A DNA stretch of 64,000 nt from Chrysomallon squamiferum (lineage: Eukaryota; Mollusca; Gastropoda; Neomphalida; Peltospiridae), in NCBI GenBank assembly GCA_012295275.1, contig CM022679.1, positions 26,844,850 to 26,908,849 on the forward strand, read 5' to 3'. The notes beneath the pieces were generated by a model that searched no databases, was not told the origin of the DNA, and saw nothing but the letters and a program-made list of their open reading frames with translations. Shown one piece after another: positions 26,294-38,663 of the stretch. The position numbers and the translations under genes were made by a program. Positions within the stretch are counted from its first letter, which is position 1, and every line of letters starts with the position of its first letter.

Positions 26294-26786
26294 CGCTGAC
26301 TTGACTGTGGGAAAAAAAAAAGGTTCAGTATTGAAGGTTATAATCTCATAATTGTTTTAATTACCTTAGTGTGGTTGTTTGAAAGTAATTTAATATTTAT
26401 TTTTGCTATTCCTATTATTAGGTGGTATAATAATTCATATTTTAAAACTTTGTTTTACTATTACTAGTATCAGTATTTGAATTTTTTCTCTCTTAATACT
26501 GTAATGAAAATACTTGGATATTTAGGCATGTAATTATTTTAATATAGTATTCTGAAGTGAAGTAAAGAAATAATATGAGAAAATAAATTTGCCTTTATAT
26601 AAAATGATTGATGGTATTTACTATACCTTAAGTGTGTCCGTAACTCACGAAAAATGACTGGATAAAAAGATAGTCCCAAATGAGCCGTTGTTTGTATCAC
26701 AAATTACATCATGTATAAACTATAATTTTGACATTTTGATGAAATATTCGCTAGGAATCTGATGCCTCTAAAATTATTACTATATA
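26001..26786. other. AT-rich intergenic stretch
   Basis: No gene recognised. The only evident structure is a TA dinucleotide run at 26262-26291 and general AT richness. Confidence 0.6.
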
Positions 26787-27504
26787 CAGTATTCCCTCGC
26801 TATTCGCGGGGATACGTTCTTACCCCCCGCGAATAGCGAAAAAACGCGAATATTGGATGCAGTTTTAAAACGTCTATTATGAGATTATATACGGTACTAA
26901 ATGCTTCCCAAACACTTTCTAAAGACACTCTTACTCATTAATACAGTAATAATGTAGTAATATTGCATGCAATTATGTATTTCACTAATGTAGTAATGAT
27001 AATGTAAACACATTTTAATTTTGTAGTGAAACAATATTTTAATCAGAAAGAAACGTAAGTACAGGAGGACAGTAACACCGCATAGCATAGTTACCCATAC
27101 AGTATTACTGTACCGTAAAGTCATTTTCTATGCGTACAACATTTGTATTAGAATTGACAGAAAGTGGAACAAATTTAAAGGCAAACAGACAGATAAATAC
27201 AGTACGCACAGTTCAGGTAATAATACAATTCAGTAATAATATGCAATTAAAAACATTATTAATACACGGTCACAAAAAATATGCACTGTACATACAGTGT
27301 ATGCATTTATAAAAAAAATACGTACTGTATTGCAATAATAATTGAAAAAATTTGATATTGTTTGTGCGGTTTACCGAGCATTTGTTTTTATGACGTTATG
27401 ACGCTAGCCTGGTATACCAGCATACGATGCGATAGGGTTAAGAGCCTAACCCGCGAATATGCGTGACCGCGAATGGGGAACCGCGAACAGGTGAGGGTAT
27501 ACTG
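26787..27504. mobile_element. Pogo/Tigger-like MITE with TA target duplication
   Basis: The left end CAGTATTCCCTCGCTATTCG and the complement of the right end (CAGTATACCCTCACCTGTTC) are inverted repeats, flanked by TA at 26785-26786 and 27505-27506. Additional subterminal CGCGAATAGCG-type inverted motifs are present. The 718-bp interior has no transposase. The CAGTATxCCCTCGC terminus and TA duplication fit the pogo/Tigger group. Confidence 0.75.
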
Positions 27505-27740
27505 TATTTGAAATGTCGTAAAAGATCATTTTAAAATCTGTAATATAACTTTAATATCTTTTCATTTCCAGTTTTCTTTTTCTTTTTGTTTCTTTTATTA
27601 TTCTTTTTATTTTATTTTATTACAAACCGAATAGCATTAAAAAATTATTTTTACAAGTCATTATTGTTACTGAAACTGAAAGTCACTAGTCATTGCTGAT
27701 GTGTTTCGACTTTCATAATTTGTTCTTTGCCATTAACACA

Positions 27741-27742
<2 letters not shown>

Positions 27743-27805
<63 letters not shown>
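27743..27805. repeat. (GA)n microsatellite upstream of gene B
   Basis: About 31 uninterrupted AG units, roughly 400 bp upstream of the putative gene B promoter. Position makes a promoter-proximal GAGA-type element conceivable, but only the repeat is seen. Confidence 0.9.
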
Positions 27806-27809
<4 letters not shown>

Positions 27810-28139
27810 AATAAATAGCTAAAATAGACTGGTTTCTCATCGTTATTTGATTTTGTCGGATTAACAGTTAATAGATATTTAAACAAGATCGGGTCGCCAA
27901 AGTGTCATGGCAGATTAAATTTCCCGCGTAATCAGTTAATGATTCAAAACTGACAGAGAGAGGTTACCATTTTTATATAACAAAATATCTAGGTTTGCAG
28001 ACTATTGAATGTGTATTAGAATTGTTTGAAAATGGCTTTTGTTGATTTATTCTTCTTAAATTACTTGTATCTTATATTACTTACATAAAAAAACGATGTC
28101 ACATGTGCCTAATAATTTAGACATGTGCAGATAATCGCC

Positions 28140-28534
28140 ATTAGCGGCGGCCATTTCGCACCAATTAGCTGTTCCACTTCACACGTATTTTGCATGATGG
28201 GGGGGCACCGTTTGTTCGCTTTTCATTGGCTCATGTTATATTCTTTCCATGGGATTTCTGCATAAAAACACAGACGGGGGGGGGATATTCATAAGTGTTG
28301 CGACGGACACGCCCGCTGACCTGTCAGAAAGCGTGCCCGTCGTAGACGTGCTTCACAACAACCTTGCTCTGATTAGTACGTTAATTTTTTTTTTCAGTTT
28401 CAGTTTCATAAGTGCTCACGATTTCGAATATTTTAATTCCGTTGAGTTTTGCTGCGCCTATGCTGCTTTTTAGAAAATTACGAATTTTGAACACGCTTGA
28501 ATCACTAAAACCAGCTACGTGACACGAACGAAAG
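28140..28534 (+). promoter_or_regulatory. Putative promoter and 5'UTR exon of gene B
   Basis: A GC-richer island in AT-rich DNA: GCGGCGGCCATTT, an inverted CCAAT box (CATTGGCTC, 28223-28231), G-runs and several CpGs. It ends in a strong donor, AAAG followed by GTAAGT at 28535-28540. The next plausible acceptor is TTTAAG at 30920-30925, just upstream of the gene B start codon. A transcription start site cannot be placed. The short ORF starting at 28249 is probably not translated as a protein of its own. Confidence 0.45.
28302..28341 (+). other. Inverted repeat in the putative 5'UTR exon
   Basis: GACGGACACGC (28302-28312) pairs with GCGTGCCCGTC (28331-28341) over 11 positions with one wobble-type mismatch. 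Inside it CTGAC and GTCAG form a second stem. It could be an RNA hairpin or a palindromic protein-binding site. Confidence 0.5.
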
Positions 28535-30469
28535 GTAAGTGGACATAATAATTTTTTTTTTTTTTTTTTTATCTTATTACTATTAGTAATATTATATTGG
28601 TATTTTTCATCCAAAATTTAAAAAAAAAAAAAAAAAAATTCAAATCGACTGGTTTCTCATCGTTATTTCATTTTGTCGGATTAACACTTAATATATATTT
28701 AAACAAGCTCGGATCGGCAAAGTGTCATCAGTTATTGACTTAAAATTCACAGAAAAAAGTCACCATTTTTTGGTCTAGGTTTGTAGAGTATTTAATATAT
28801 ATTAGATTTGTTTGAAAATGGCTTTTGTTGATTTATTCTTCTTAAATTACTTTTATCTTGTATTACTTACATAAGAAAACGATGTTACGTGTGCCTAATA
28901 TTATATTGGTATTTTTCATCCAAAATTAAAAAAAAAAAAAAATCTAATCGACTGGTTTCTCATCGTTATTTCATTTTGTCGGATTAACACTTAATATATA
29001 TTTAAACAAGATCGGATCACCAAAGTGTCATCATCAAATTTATTGACTTAAATTTCAAATTGACAGAAAAAGTCACCATTTTTTTTTAACAAGGTATCTA
29101 GGTTTGTAGACTATTTAATGTATATTAGATTTGTTTGAAAATGGCTTTTGTTGATTTATTCTTCTTAAATTACTTTTATCTTATTATTACTTACATAAGA
29201 AAACGATGTCACGTGTGCCTAATATTATATTGGTATTTTTCATCCATAATTGTCTTGGGATTTTAAAATGAATGTTAACCACCTGTTTACAAATCAAACT
29301 AGCAGACGCTGATGCTATTCTGTATGGAATAATTATTATATAATAGTCCTATTTAGTGCAATTCAAGACAATATTTAGCTAGTTAGATTCTGATGTAGAA
29401 AATGTATGGCAATACAACGAAAGCATAAGGAAATTAATACTAATTAATGCTACTGGTAAAAAAACAAAAAACAAACAGAAAATGTTTGCAAGATACTTGA
29501 AAAAGTAAAGGGTTCTACAGCTTACAAAGAGCTTCATCTTTTGTACTGGTTTACTTTCAATGGAGTTTTTATGATACTCTTATTAAAGTCATAAAGAAAA
29601 TTTGAGATAATTAGTGCAATTCATCATTCATTTAAAACTCACAAGTGTTAGGAACATGCTAAAAAATTGTGCTTAGTACTAGAACTCATCAAAAGCTTAA
29701 TTTATATATATATAAATATATATAGGTTTAAAACAATATGACATATTCAATTTTTATGTTGCCAAATGACTGAAATGAATCATAGTTTCGCCATAGATTA
29801 GCAAATTTTATTTAGATAAAAATTTATTTATTTCATATCAATGCTGTCTAACAGATCTTGGTTTCATTTTAAAAATTGTATTTTTATTCTCCCTCTCTTT
29901 CTAATGATATAGAATTTAATAGGAAAATTATATTTTTAAAAATTTTGAGACATCTACTGACTGTGGGTCTTTCTAATTAACACAATATGTGTTGCTTTTA
30001 TATGCTGTTATAATATGATTAAAAGGTAAAAATAATTAAAACAGAGCTTTCACAAAGTTATATGTCAATTAGTGAATTACTCTGCATCTTGGAATCAGTG
30101 TAGAGCAAGGAACAAGAACAGAAATTAGCAATCCAATTATTTCAACAGTTGTTGTAGGTAGTTAGTAAAGCCCATGATAGCCATTGTTTGTTGTACTTTA
30201 CTCCCATCTTCATTTATTGTCACATCTAAAAGTAGTAAGAGACCAGCAAGAAATTTACTTATTAATGAAAAGTGTATTCATTCTGTACAAGAATTTTAAG
30301 AACATTATCCCAATAAAGATCAAATAGTCCGATCCTCTATCAAGGCAGATAATACAGGGGAAAACAAAATAATTGCTTTCTTTCCTTGACAATGAAAGAT
30401 TGAACATTATTTCTGAGAAGACGTTATTTATATGATAATAATTTTTCTTATTATTATTTCTATTATTTC

Positions 30470-30470
<1 letters not shown>

Positions 30471-30516
<46 letters not shown>
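30471..30516. repeat. (ATT)n microsatellite in the 5'UTR intron of gene B
   Basis: Triplet run within the inferred intron 28535-30925. The remainder of that intron after the 303-bp repeats (29256-30470) shows no gene. Confidence 0.8.
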
Positions 30517-30517
<1 letters not shown>

Positions 30518-30975
30518 GTTATGCAGAGTGTTATTTAATTTAAAATTTTAATTTAAATTTTTTTTTTTTATTAATAACATTAACAGGGAACTGTCGTTAG
30601 GATTAATTATCCCTACTTTGAATTGGTAAATAAATTATTTTAAAACTATGTACAATTTATAACAGATAATGTACATCCATTGTTATGCCTCCAAAATTTA
30701 ACACTTAAAAATAAAAAAAAATAAATTACATCCCTTAAATGCCTCTGTGCAAATTTAAAATTTGTCTAATCAAAAAAGATGTGCATTTGCAGTATCAACA
30801 CATAACAAAAACTTCATACGGGTCGGGTATATAATGTGTGTTCTCTGTATCTGTATTTGTTGGAACAACTGAAAATATCTTACATTTTTATTTATTTATT
30901 TATTTTTTTTATTATTTTATTTAAGGGAAACATTCATTGTTGCAGTCTGCACTCATTTAACTGTTGCTGAGAACA

Positions 30976-33900
30976 ATGACTTCTGCAACTGATATCAGTG
31001 GTAAGTATGTCCGTCTGTCTGTAATGAATGAACCATTATGTCAAATGAAATGAATATGCTGGTTGATAAGTGTTTATTGCCATACAAAGAACAAAACATT
31101 TTGTCTGATAACCTTGAGCTATTGATACATTTTACCATTATCCGAAATTGTTCTGATAACTCAAAATAGTGAAATCATCTTCCTGTATGATTTTCTTTTG
31201 AAGATAAAGAAATTCGACAATTGCTTTCTTCAGTAGTGGATGAACTTAATTCTGATGAACAAGAACAGTTAAAACTTCTTTCTCAAGATGTTCTCAACGA
31301 AAAAGACAAAAGCGAAACACCACTAAAGCGTTTTGATATATTACTTAAAAGTAAAACAATATGTCCAGAAAATATGGCATTCCTTGTAGAGGCTCTGGAT
31401 TTGATGCAGCGTAGAGATGCCATTGAAAAGATTCAGAACTTTTACAAATATAAAGGACATATAAAGGACATCTCAAGATCAAAATTGTATATTTCTCCAT
31501 TTACTTGCCAACTTTATAAGTTGGGCTGCGACATGGATGAAAAAGATGTTCAAAATTTGGCTTTTCAACATAAAAAAGCAAATAAATACAAAATCGATGG
31601 GAACTGCTGACTCTGTTACGCAAGGAATCTGTTTTGAACGACTTGACAAGTATTGAAACGGTGAGGAAACTTCTGAAGCTTGCCCCTGATAAGAACAGTG
31701 AGAGACTTCACTATCTGCAGGAATATTCCTCACCTGATCAGTCAAAAGAAACTGGTAATTATTGCATGGAATAAGAAAATTATTTTAAAAAGAAGAAAAA
31801 AATAATAATGATGAAAATAACAGTTAACTGAAAACAGTTAGTATGTGTTATAGGAATTAGTTATTACAAATCCAATATGGACTGTAAATAAGATTATCAA
31901 ATGTGAATTTAACTTGATTTTGGTTACACATCTGTTATATAATTATCATACAGTGTGTTCAGTTAAATATTTCCAGTCAAAATAGCATCAACCTAGATGA
32001 CAGTGGCACTTATACATTAATTTTTCAGTTGTGAAAAACACCTGGGGAAATAATAGTTTGAAATTAAAAACTTTTTGATTAAATGTCTCAATAATTTGAG
32101 ATTCTGTGAAAGGTATTTTAGGTTAAAAACAAAACAAAACAAATGCTGAAAAATGTAAACATTGTGATCAGTAAAACACAACTTGATAAATTGTGGATAA
32201 ATATATTGATTTTTGGTTCATAGTTATTAATGATATCAGCAGTATTTAATATGAAAAAATACTTAAAATTGTACAATGTGTAAATGTATAATTATTTTCA
32301 CTTAAGACAAACAGTGAATGCAGTGAAAATGTAATCCAGATAATGGTAATTGTTGTAGGTCAAAATGTAATGGCATTGACAGATGTGCCTGACTCATCAT
32401 TGGTTTCTGATAATTCTCTGTCACAGTCAGTGGCTAATGATTCAAGTTCCCAGAGTAGCAAAGAGCCAGTAGCTGGAGATAAAGATGGCCAACATTACAA
32501 CACCACAGCCAAGAAGATGAGCAAAACAGAAATGAATGAATATTTTAAGGAGGATAATGAATTGTGTTCAGGTGCAGGAGGAACAGTTTATAAAGGTTCA
32601 GATTTTTATTGCATGTTTAAATTTCATATAAAAAATGTAACAAATCTAGCCACTAGTTTAAGAAGCTGCAAAACATGTTTGACAAAGTTTGCCACTTTTA
32701 TTAATCTTTTCAGTTTTATCTACCATCAGTAAAATTCAAACGTTTCCTACATTTTAATTTTCATTTCGTTTCTTATACTAATGTTATTAACCAAAAACTA
32801 TTCCAAGAAATATATATCACAATAACTGGAAGTATACAAAATGAATTGAATGTACTATTGCTATTTATTATAGGATGTAAGCAGTATAATGACTGTGATG
32901 TGGTTCTCAAGGTTTTGCATAAAGAAAACATGTCGAAATCTTTCAAAATGGTAAAACTTACCACACATTTTCTTTTTTTGTTACTATTTTTTATTTTTAT
33001 TTGTCTGAGTTATCAGAAAGCAAAACATTTATTTCCACTATAAGACATTTTTATTTCTTCTTTTTCATTATTTGTATTTGTTGCATACACATGTACAAAG
33101 CATATATCAAAGTCTTTTATGCTGCTATTGTGAAGCTTGAATGCATATAGTTTATGAGAGGACCATAGAGGATGGATCCTGTTACCCATTACAACTCAAC
33201 TTACAAATATCTCTCCATTGTGAATTTGATGGATGGTTGAGTTCACCATTTCAAATATTGATTATGTCAAATCACAATATTTTATCAGTTTGTACTATGG
33301 TGTTGATACTTGAGTGTTATATCTGTACAACATTTTGTCAGCTGGTGCTATGATGTTGATGTTGCCTGACTTTGATGTGTATTAATTGTATCAGTTCGTG
33401 TATGATATTGATTTTCTTTTTATTTTTAAAAATAACAAAATAAAAAAAGGAGTTTTGTGTTTCTTTCAGTTCGTGTATGATATTGATGTTTTTTTAGTGT
33501 TACGTCTGCATAACATTTTATCAGTTCATATGATGTTGTTTGGGTGTATGGTTGGCTGCGCAAGGCTCTTGATGTGCCTCAGCTAAATAATTTGTTTATG
33601 ACAAATGTCTTTATATTTTTTTCAGGAGCTTATTTCCTCCAGAAAAAAGCATCCTTTTTTGCTGCCATTGTTAGCTTATTGTGAGGAGAATCAAGAGGAA
33701 AATGGGTAATAACAAAGAAAAAAACAGGAATGAAACTGACTGTGACATCAGGCCATAATGAGAATTATTAACTTGTTTACCAGTCATTCCTTTATCATTG
33801 TACTGCTACTACTTGCTCAAAATTGAAACAGATGCTTAATAATCAAAAAGGGCTTTTATTTTTTATTTTTTATTTTTTTTTATAAAATCCAAATTTTCAC

Positions 33901-36900
33901 TATAATTACTGGAATATATATGGCAAATGTCCAGATCAAACACCCATTCTTACTTAGTATGAAGAAGTATATTGATAAAATAATAATCTGACATTTTATG
34001 ATCATCTGCCTTGATAACATATGAGACTGGAAATGAATACTGACTGCTGAATCTAGCTGTTAAGCTTACTGTGTTGACAGATAGATTTTTTATGTGTATT
34101 TGTGTGCATATCTCTTTGATTGTTAACAACAGTTTGGTAATTTTTGTCTGTAGTTGTTAGTTTTCTTATTTTTAATTTAATATTTTTATAAACATCTGCA
34201 GATAGTATTCCAATTATGACTTTATTTAAGCCAAGCTTTAATAGATGGAACCTATCGAGTCCCAAAAGTATCACTTAATGTGCATAGAAGAAAATGTTCA
34301 TCTTTAATTTTAAAATATTTTTCTTTAATTTTTAAAATGTTTTATTTTAGATATGTAGAATAGAATGCTAAATAATCATTTTTATTTGTTTAAACAGCTA
34401 ATACACTTTTTAACAAGAATTTTTGGCATGGTTATTCCTTTACGTGGATTAATGGTAAAGAAGCAATTTTATGCTTTCAGGCAGTGCATTTTAATGTTTC
34501 CACATATGAAGAATAGAGATCTTGAGGTCCGTCTAAAAGATGTTTGGGATAAAAAAGCTATGTTATTGTTGGAAGATCGTGTTCGCATTGTGTACCAGGT
34601 GTCTGTAGGATTAAATTTCTTGCACAGAAATGATGGAAATAATAGGTATGGAATTAGTGTGATTGATGAAAGAAAGAAGGCATATTAGAGTTAATTAATA
34701 CATCTTCATTTTAGTTAAATCATCTCATTCTGTATGTGTGTGTTTCTTGGTAGAGGTAGTTATGCTTATATGTATGATAGCACAGGTATGCTTATCTCAT
34801 GAATATTTGCATGACAGTTTTTCTTTTCTTTTTTCTCCCACAGAAAACGCATCCTTCACAGAGATGTGAAAGCAGCAAATATTTTGCTTGATGACATGCT
34901 GAATGCTCGACTCAGTGATCCAGGAATAGCAAGAGAGCTTGATCGTCGGACACATATCACAACTATAACTCCATCAGGCACTGCAGGATATATTGATCCT
35001 GATGTTACAAGTTCAGGAAGGTTTAGACCAATAAATGATGTGTTTAGTCTTGGAGTGGGTGAGTGAGCTGAAATATTATTAACCAAAACACACAAAACAC
35101 ACAGTCACAGACACATTGTTTAAAGCCTGTATGCTGTAGCATTAACATGTTATTATGAGATGTTCAGATACAAGCACTAATTTGTTTATAACATACGTAG
35201 ACACAGTTCTATTCAAATTATGATAATATTGTATTAAAGACTAGTAAAAGTGATATCATCTTCAATCACAATGTTTTCCACTTGTGTGTGTGTGTGTGTG
35301 TCAGGTTATTTTAAATTTCTCTAAGTTTCTGTTTTCTTGTCATTGCAGCCATACTTTGTAAGATCTCACTCATATATTATAAGAAATGCCCTGACAAACT
35401 GCTGACATCTCTTGTGAGGTCTGCATCAGTGTTTTGTTTCTGCCAACACTGAGCAACATGCAGCAGATTGATTTCTCAGTCATAGGGTAACGTTCTATTT
35501 CAGCCCCATTTGTTGTTTTCAAGGGCTGAAAGTTTTTGCATGCACTTGTTATTTTTGTATTTTTTCACAGTCAGTATTGAGTTCTCTGATTGTTGAAGTA
35601 CATAGCATGTAATGGTATAACACTGTTTTCAGTTACAGTGGCTTTAATGAAATTGTGACTTTCTTTGTTTGTATTTATGGCTTCGTTCTTACTAAATTGG
35701 TGGGAAATCTTTCAGCCCTGGAAGCTACCATTTCATTACAAGTCTTATTATTATTATTATTATTTTTTTTTTAGCTAGATGTGTGAGTGTACTGTATATC
35801 TATGTCTATGTATATATGTGTGTGTTTATGTGTGTCTTCGTTATAATTATGTATGTATCTATGTTTGTCAGTTATGATGATGTGTCTTAAATTCTGCTTT
35901 TTGTGTTAATTGATAAATATAAATGTGAGATAACTGCAATAAATTCAATAACAAACAATCTTCATTAACATGGCAACATTGGTTGGGTATAATATAAAAC
36001 ATTAAATAAAATGAGAATTGAAAAAATAATACTTTAAAGTTATGTTGTTTATTCTAAATTATAAAAATGTTCTACCTGTAACTCCAATCTCTGAAGAAAT
36101 CAAAAGAATTTTACATTTCTGTGTGTGTTGAGTTACGTTAGTTTATGTTTTTCGGATCAAATAAATCACTGTTTTTTTCAGGAGCTTTTTAGTTTGTTTT
36201 TGAAATGTGTACCAGTATTTCAAGTCTCAGAATGTATCAGATTGATTTATATGCTGCTGTTGTTTTTTTTTTTTTTAATGTTTTTTCTCTTTTTTCCCTT
36301 TTTCTATTGGTACTGATGATATAACAAGGAACTATTTAGCTGTATTGAGGAAAAGTGCTGTATATCATCTGTTCATTATATTTTCAATTGTTTATTCTTT
36401 TATGAAGTCTGTTTACTGTTTTGTGGAACTGTTTATCTTTTGTGAAGTTTGTTCACTGTTTAATGGAATTATTTGTTCTTTTGTAAAGTCTGTTCACTGT
36501 GTTGTGGAATTGTTCACAATTCAATGAAGTTTGTTTACATTTACAATTGAAGTTACTGAGCAGAAACGTAAATGTTGTTATGTTATTAGTATCTGTTTAA
36601 TACATTACTACATTTCAGTTATGCTGCAACTGCTTTTAAATAAGCCGGAACAGATTGAAGTGGAAAAAGATGGAGAGACAGACATCAAGAATTTATTCCA
36701 AATCTATCGCAACAAATCTGAGAAAGATGTTCTGGAAGAAGTAAGAAAATTATACTATACTTCTCTTTTAATTCATATAAGTTGATTTGTTTGCTTCAGA
36801 AATCTAACTAAAAACCTTTTTCTATGAGTCATGTCCTGTGAAGAATGTTTCAGTGTTATAATTAAGGCTTGAATGTAGCAATAGCTTGGGAATTTTTTCG

Positions 36901-38621
36901 CTACTGGTATCTCTCAAGAAATTCTGGAATTCTAACCACAGCAGTATACTGGACAACTACCTTATTAATGCCTCTTCAGGATTTTTATTTATCTGTGTCT
37001 GAAATTCCACAAGGTGACGTAAGTGTTAATTTGGTCTTGTGAGAAGCATGACAAGGTACAGTCATGTGAGCTAAAAGAATTGTTCATAGTTATGAGCTTG
37101 CATTTGAGAGATCAATATTACACACTTGTATAAAATTCTCAGTCAGTTTTTTGAAGAGACACTGTGTTCACTGACTGGCATATCATTTTAATAACTTAGT
37201 GTGCTTCTAGTGATAAAAGTTGAAGTCCAGCCATTCAGAGTGCCAAAGTCTCAGCCGGCCAGTGTACGAAAGCTAATTTATCAAAAGTGGTGACCTTTCC
37301 TCCCTGGTCAGTGGGAAGCTGAATGAAAAAAGAATCACTTGTTATGACTGCTGGTGTGATCAGTTAAGAAACAAAAATGGGAGAAGGTGGAATCCTAGCA
37401 GTGGTGTAGCAGTTGTTTAATTTCCACAAAATATCAATAATAAAATGTATTCAGATGCCATTCATCAATATTACACTGTTGTATGTTTAATTTTTTCTGT
37501 ATTTTTCTTCTTTCTTTTTTTTTAAGGCTAAAAAACAGCACAAAGAATGGTCGGATGAATTATTGAAGAAATTTGTCAACTTAGCTTGGCAGGCAATAGC
37601 TGTTGCTGATGATCGAATTACTGCTGATAGTCTCTCTGAACAGCTACATGTGAGTTGGTCTGCAGATATAAGTATCAGATTGAATTCCTTTAAGCATTGT
37701 TGAGTTGAGAAAACTGAAATTAGACTGATTTCATTTCGAGTTAGTTGGAAATGTGTTAATAATTTCTTCCCCAGTCAAACTCTAGGAAGCCAAAAGAAAA
37801 GAACATTGTTAAAATAAACCAAAAACCTTTTCATAATATCATTTCTGTCCTCTATAACACTGGTTTTTATTGATATTTTAATTTTAATATTATTTAATTT
37901 TATTTAAATATTTTATTTTCATTTATCAATTAATTTATTATTATTATTATTGTTGTTATTATTATTATTATTTATTATTATTATTATTATTATTATATGT
38001 CAATGAAGGGACATATTAATTGTAATATATTTGTGTTACTTTCAGTTCAATGTTTTATACAGACGCTAACATTTGAAAATTTGTTAATCTATAGTAAATC
38101 TTATTGCTTGTGAAATATTTATTTTAATTTTTAACAGTTTGATTTATTTTTAAACAGGAACTTCTCATTAGCGCCAGTGCTGAATTGTGGAAATGTCCTT
38201 CACAGTTGACAATGTGTGTGTCTTGTTTTGGCCAACCAATAGGTTAGTTTTATCTCTGGTTTTAGGATAGTTAAGATATTTGCAACAATTTGATATCAGA
38301 TGATTTTTTTCAAAAAGATTAAGTTTTTGAAATTTGGCAGCTGTTCAGTATATAGATAGACAGATATATATATTTTATTATTTCAGTGAAGCTGAAGCCA
38401 CTTTCTCCAAACTGCAATGAAAACTGTGCTCGCTTTTGCATGGATTGTCTTTCCAGAAGCCAAGAAAACCCACTGTTCTGTCCACAGCATGGGGAATGTC
38501 AACCACCAATTGGTAAGTACCTTAGTATTTTCTCTGTGATGTCAGTAACATTTGTAATCAGTGTTAACTTTAGAAATTACATTGTCAGTAGATTCACTTT
38601 AAATATTGTTATCTTAGCTCA

Positions 38622-38663
<42 letters not shown>

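Larger units (their letters stand above)
27828..29255. repeat. Three-copy tandem repeat (about 303 bp) around the gene B first exon
   Basis: Units begin with ACTGGTTTCTCATCG at 27828, 28648 and 28951. Each runs through GGATTAACA, AACAAG, CAAAGTGTCAT, GGCTTTTGTTGATTTATTC to ACGATGTxACxTGTGCC and ends ATATTGGTATTTTTCATCC plus poly-A. Units two and three are 303 bp apart. Unit one is split by the roughly 450-bp GC-richer insert that carries the putative promoter and first exon. Confidence 0.8.

Noticed and set aside
28249-28473. 74-residue ORF in the putative gene B first exon
   Set aside because: It crosses a G-run and poly-T, has no homology, and is closed before the GTAAGT donor. It is more likely leader sequence.
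31590-31600. A cryptic intron explaining the DED2 frame change
   Set aside because: The two frames abut within about three codons and no GT-AG pair of usable length spans the break. A one-base deletion is simpler.
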